From contig JAPLOT010000311.1 of the NCBI GenBank assembly GCA_026400595.1, forward strand, positions 1 to 7,036: DNA of 7,036 nt, in the 5' to 3' direction. The notes below the pieces were generated by a model. The model did no database searches, was not told the origin of the DNA, and saw nothing but the letters and a program-made list of their open reading frames with translations. Position numbers and translations under genes: made by a program. Numbering within the stretch: position 1 is the first letter of the stretch; each line of letters opens with the position of its first letter. Of this stretch, positions 5,341 to 7,036 are shown one piece after another. This stretch comes from Alphaproteobacteria bacterium (GTDB lineage Bacteria > Pseudomonadota > Alphaproteobacteria > Rhizobiales > Aestuariivirgaceae).

Positions 5341-5910
5341 ATGGTCAACATTCGCCCCGAACTCGCCTCCGACCGCCCGCAGCGCGAAGCGCTTCTCGAC
5401 CGGGCCTTCGGCAGGAATCGTCACCGCAAGACCTCGGCGCGCCTGCGCGACAGCCGGCTGCCGGCCGAAGGCCTCGCCTTCTCCGCAACCGACGCGAAGG
5501 GCCGGCTCATCGGCACCGTCAGGCTGTGGCACGTGATGGCCGGCTCGGCCGGACCGGCGCTGCTGCTCGGTCCGCTGGCTGTCGACGCGCGCCATCAGAA
5601 GCGCGGCATCGGCAGTGCCCTCATGCAGCATGCCATTGCAGAGGCGCGCTCCCAGGGGCACCAGGCCGTCATCCTGGTCGGCGACGAAACCTATTATCGG
5701 CGCTTCGGATTCGCCCGGTCCGCGGTCGCCGACCTGCATCTGCCGACCTGCATCTGCCCGGCCCGGTGGACCGTGACCGCTTCCTTGGCCTCGAGCTGGC
5801 CCCCGCTGCGCTGGATGGCGCCGAGGGACTGGTTCTCGCCAGCGGCCTGCTGGAGTTCGAGCGCGGCGCCGTCGCGGCATAGCTACGCCGCCAGGCCCTG
5901 GCGCGGGTGA
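5341..5910 (+). CDS. GNAT-family N-acetyltransferase with a frameshifted C-terminus
   Basis: Acetyl-CoA-dependent N-acetyltransferase fold; substrate unknown. It reads as 189 residues from ATG 5341. The N-terminus is family-like (RPE..SDRP.REALLDRAFG). Motif A lies at about 74-95, with the acetyl-CoA pyrophosphate loop QKRGIGS (86-92). YYRRFGF (118-124) follows. From residue 136 the sequence becomes an Arg/Ser/Pro/Trp-rich tail that does not look like a GNAT end. A 14-bp tandem duplication at 5728-5755 explains it: removing one copy gives 175 residues ending in LHLPGPVDRDRF...LEFERGAVAA and stopping at TAG 5880-5882. The present stop is TGA 5908-5910. The acetyl-CoA site is encoded, but the last strands of the fold are lost, so activity is doubtful. 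A TTG at 5332, 5 nt after AGGA, is an alternative start. It lies 106 nt downstream of the decarboxylase, on the same strand. Confidence 0.8.
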   Translation: MVNIRPELASDRPQREALLDRAFGRNRHRKTSARLRDSRLPAEGLAFSATDAKGRLIGTVRLWHVMAGSAGPALLLGPLAVDARHQKRGIGSALMQHAIAEARSQGHQAVILVGDETYYRRFGFARSAVADLHLPTCICPARWTVTASLASSWPPLRWMAPRDWFSPAACWSSSAAPSRHSYAARPWRG

Positions 5911-7036
5911 CGGCCTCGGCGAAGCGGCTGGATGCCTCCGCGCCGAAGCCACCGGTTGGCGCGATGAAATGTGCGGGGGGCGGCAGAGCCGGAAGCTCTG
6001 GCGCCCCCGCGCCCCTCATGGCCATGCGCGCCGTGCCGAGTGCCGTGAGATTGACGGAGGATGGCACAAGCACGGTCTTGTCGAGCGCCGTCGCGAGGAA
6101 GGACAGGAAATAGGGATTGCGCGCCATTCCGCCATCGACGGAAATCCGCGCGCCGAGCGGCACCACATGTTTCATCGCCGCGATGACTTCTGCCGCACGC
6201 AGGGCAATGCCTTCCAGCATGCTCTGCATCATGTCGCTGCGCGTCGTGTCGAGCCCGAGGCCGATCCACAGTCCGGCGGCGCTGCGGTCCCAATGTGGGC
6301 ATCCGAGTCCGGACAGTGCAGGGACAAAGGCCAGGTCGCGGAGGATTGCAGGCGGCGCGATGAAGTGGTCGATCTCGGAGAAGTCTGAAAAGAGTCCAAG
6401 CCCTTTCGCCCAGTTGAGGGCCGAAGCGGCGTTGTAGACTCCGCCTTCGATGGCAAATGCGGGAGGCTCCCGCCCGATCCGCCAGGCCAGGGTCGGAAGC
6501 ATGCCGGTCGTTCCGCCATCAAGCCGCGATGCACCCGCGACAGCCAGCGCAAAGGCGCCCGTGCCGAAAGTGATCTTGGCATCGCCCGGCCTCTCGCAGC
6601 CGTGTCCGAACAGCGCGGCCTGCTGGTCGACGAGGCTTGCCGTCACCCTTGTCCGGCCCAGCGTGCCGAAGTCGCCAGCGGTCGGCCGGATCTCCGGGAG
6701 GCACTCCATCGGCACGCCGAAGAGATCGCAGAGCTGTGGGTCCCACTGCATCGTGTCAAGCGACATCAGGCTGGTGCGTGAGGCATTGGTGACATCGGTG
6801 GCGAAGGCGCCCGTGAGGCGGGCCAGGAAGAAGGCATCGCTGGTGCCGAGCCGCAGGCGCTTCTGCCGCAGAAGATCGCGCGCGTCCGGCACATGATCGA
6901 GAAGCCAGCGCAGCTTGCTGGCCGAGAAGTAGGGATCGAGCGGAAGTCCGGCCAGTTTCTGGGTGAGCGCTTCGTGGCCCTCGGCTTTCAACCGCTCTGT
7001 CATGTCCTTGGTACGGTCGTCCTGCCAGACGATGGC
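5669..7036 (-). CDS. FGGY-family carbohydrate kinase, glycerol-kinase type (N-terminus outside window; anomalous C-terminal extension)
   Basis: ATP-dependent sugar/polyol kinase, probably phosphorylating glycerol to glycerol 3-phosphate. The frame enters from the right edge (first visible residues AIVWQDDRT), so about 80-100 N-terminal residues are missing. Numbering from the edge, Trp4, Tyr36, Asp137 (VDQQAALFG, catalytic base) and Phe162 (FGTGAF) match the glycerol-contacting Trp103, Tyr135, Asp245 and Phe270 of E. coli GlpK. The W-Y and D-F spacings of 32 and 25 are identical. SGLGCPHWD and VDGGMARN (second-domain nucleotide site) are also present. The fructose-bisphosphate loop of E. coli GlpK is shortened. 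Conserved sequence ends at AVTRARAW, where GlpK proteins stop within a few residues. Here the frame runs 73 residues further as an Arg/Ser/Pro-rich tail antisense to the GNAT gene. A shifted-frame stop at 5883-5885 suggests a late frameshift. Confidence 0.8.
   Translation of the reverse strand, partial: AIVWQDDRTKDMTERLKAEGHEALTQKLAGLPLDPYFSASKLRWLLDHVPDARDLLRQKRLRLGTSDAFFLARLTGAFATDVTNASRTSLMSLDTMQWDPQLCDLFGVPMECLPEIRPTAGDFGTLGRTRVTASLVDQQAALFGHGCERPGDAKITFGTGAFALAVAGASRLDGGTTGMLPTLAWRIGREPPAFAIEGGVYNAASALNWAKGLGLFSDFSEIDHFIAPPAILRDLAFVPALSGLGCPHWDRSAAGLWIGLGLDTTRSDMMQSMLEGIALRAAEVIAAMKHVVPLGARISVDGGMARNPYFLSFLATALDKTVLVPSSVNLTALGTARMAMRGAGAPELPALPPPAHFIAPTGGFGAEASSRFAEAVTRARAWRRSYAATAPRSNSSRPLARTSPSAPSSAAGASSRPRKRSRSTGPGRCRSADAGRRPRTGRIRSADNRFRRRPG
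5728..5758 (+). repeat. 14-bp tandem duplication inside the GNAT gene
   Basis: The unit GCCGACCTGCATCT occurs twice without mismatch (5728-5741 and 5742-5755), followed by a further GCC (5756-5758). Because 14 is not a multiple of three, the second copy shifts the GNAT reading frame. The peptide ADLHLP is encoded by copy 1 in the current frame and by copy 2 in the ancestral frame, showing where the two frames meet. Confidence 0.95.

Noticed and set aside
5669..5882. The kinase C-terminal tail as a genuine extra domain
   Set aside because: It is Arg/Ser/Pro-rich, antisense to the conserved GNAT coding sequence, and begins right where glycerol kinases normally end. A frameshift or lost stop explains it better.

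Overview
The window is GC-rich (about two thirds G+C), gene-dense DNA, probably from an alphaproteobacterium of the Hyphomicrobiales (Bosea/Phreatobacter/rhizobial type). The indications are the codon bias, an alanine-racemase-fold ornithine decarboxylase behind a long structured leader, a GC-rich palindromic intergenic repeat and a ynjBCD-F cluster. No taxonomy search was possible, so this is an inference.

Region 1 (1-3755, + strand) is a tightly packed four-gene operon. It holds the C-terminal 300 residues of a YnjB-type solute-binding protein (its start lies outside the window), a YnjC-type double permease, a YnjD-type ATPase and a YnjF-type CDP-alcohol phosphatidyltransferase. All three junctions overlap (4, 10 and 8 nt), so translational coupling is likely. 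The order matches E. coli ynjBCD-F but without the rhodanese gene ynjE. The import substrate of this family is unknown. The linked phospholipid-type transferase hints that the substrate may be an alcohol or head-group precursor.

Region 2 (3756-4097) has no gene. It holds a candidate sigma70-type promoter followed by a roughly 256-nt leader rich in mutually exclusive hairpins. The leader ends at a strong ribosome-binding site for an ornithine decarboxylase (4098-5234). Position and architecture fit the alphaproteobacterial 'speF' leader RNA motif.

Region 3 (5235-5910): after three small hairpins, one of them a REP-like palindrome, comes a GNAT acetyltransferase. A 14-bp tandem duplication shifts its frame, replacing the conserved C-terminus with an unrelated tail.

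Region 4 (5669-7036, - strand) is a convergent FGGY kinase of glycerol-kinase type whose N-terminus lies outside the window. Its frame also fails to stop at the expected place and runs 73 residues past the last conserved Trp, antisense to the GNAT gene. Undoing one shift in each gene would put their two stop codons back to back as TAGCTA (5880-5885). The most interesting signals are this double 3'-end disruption and the decarboxylase leader RNA.
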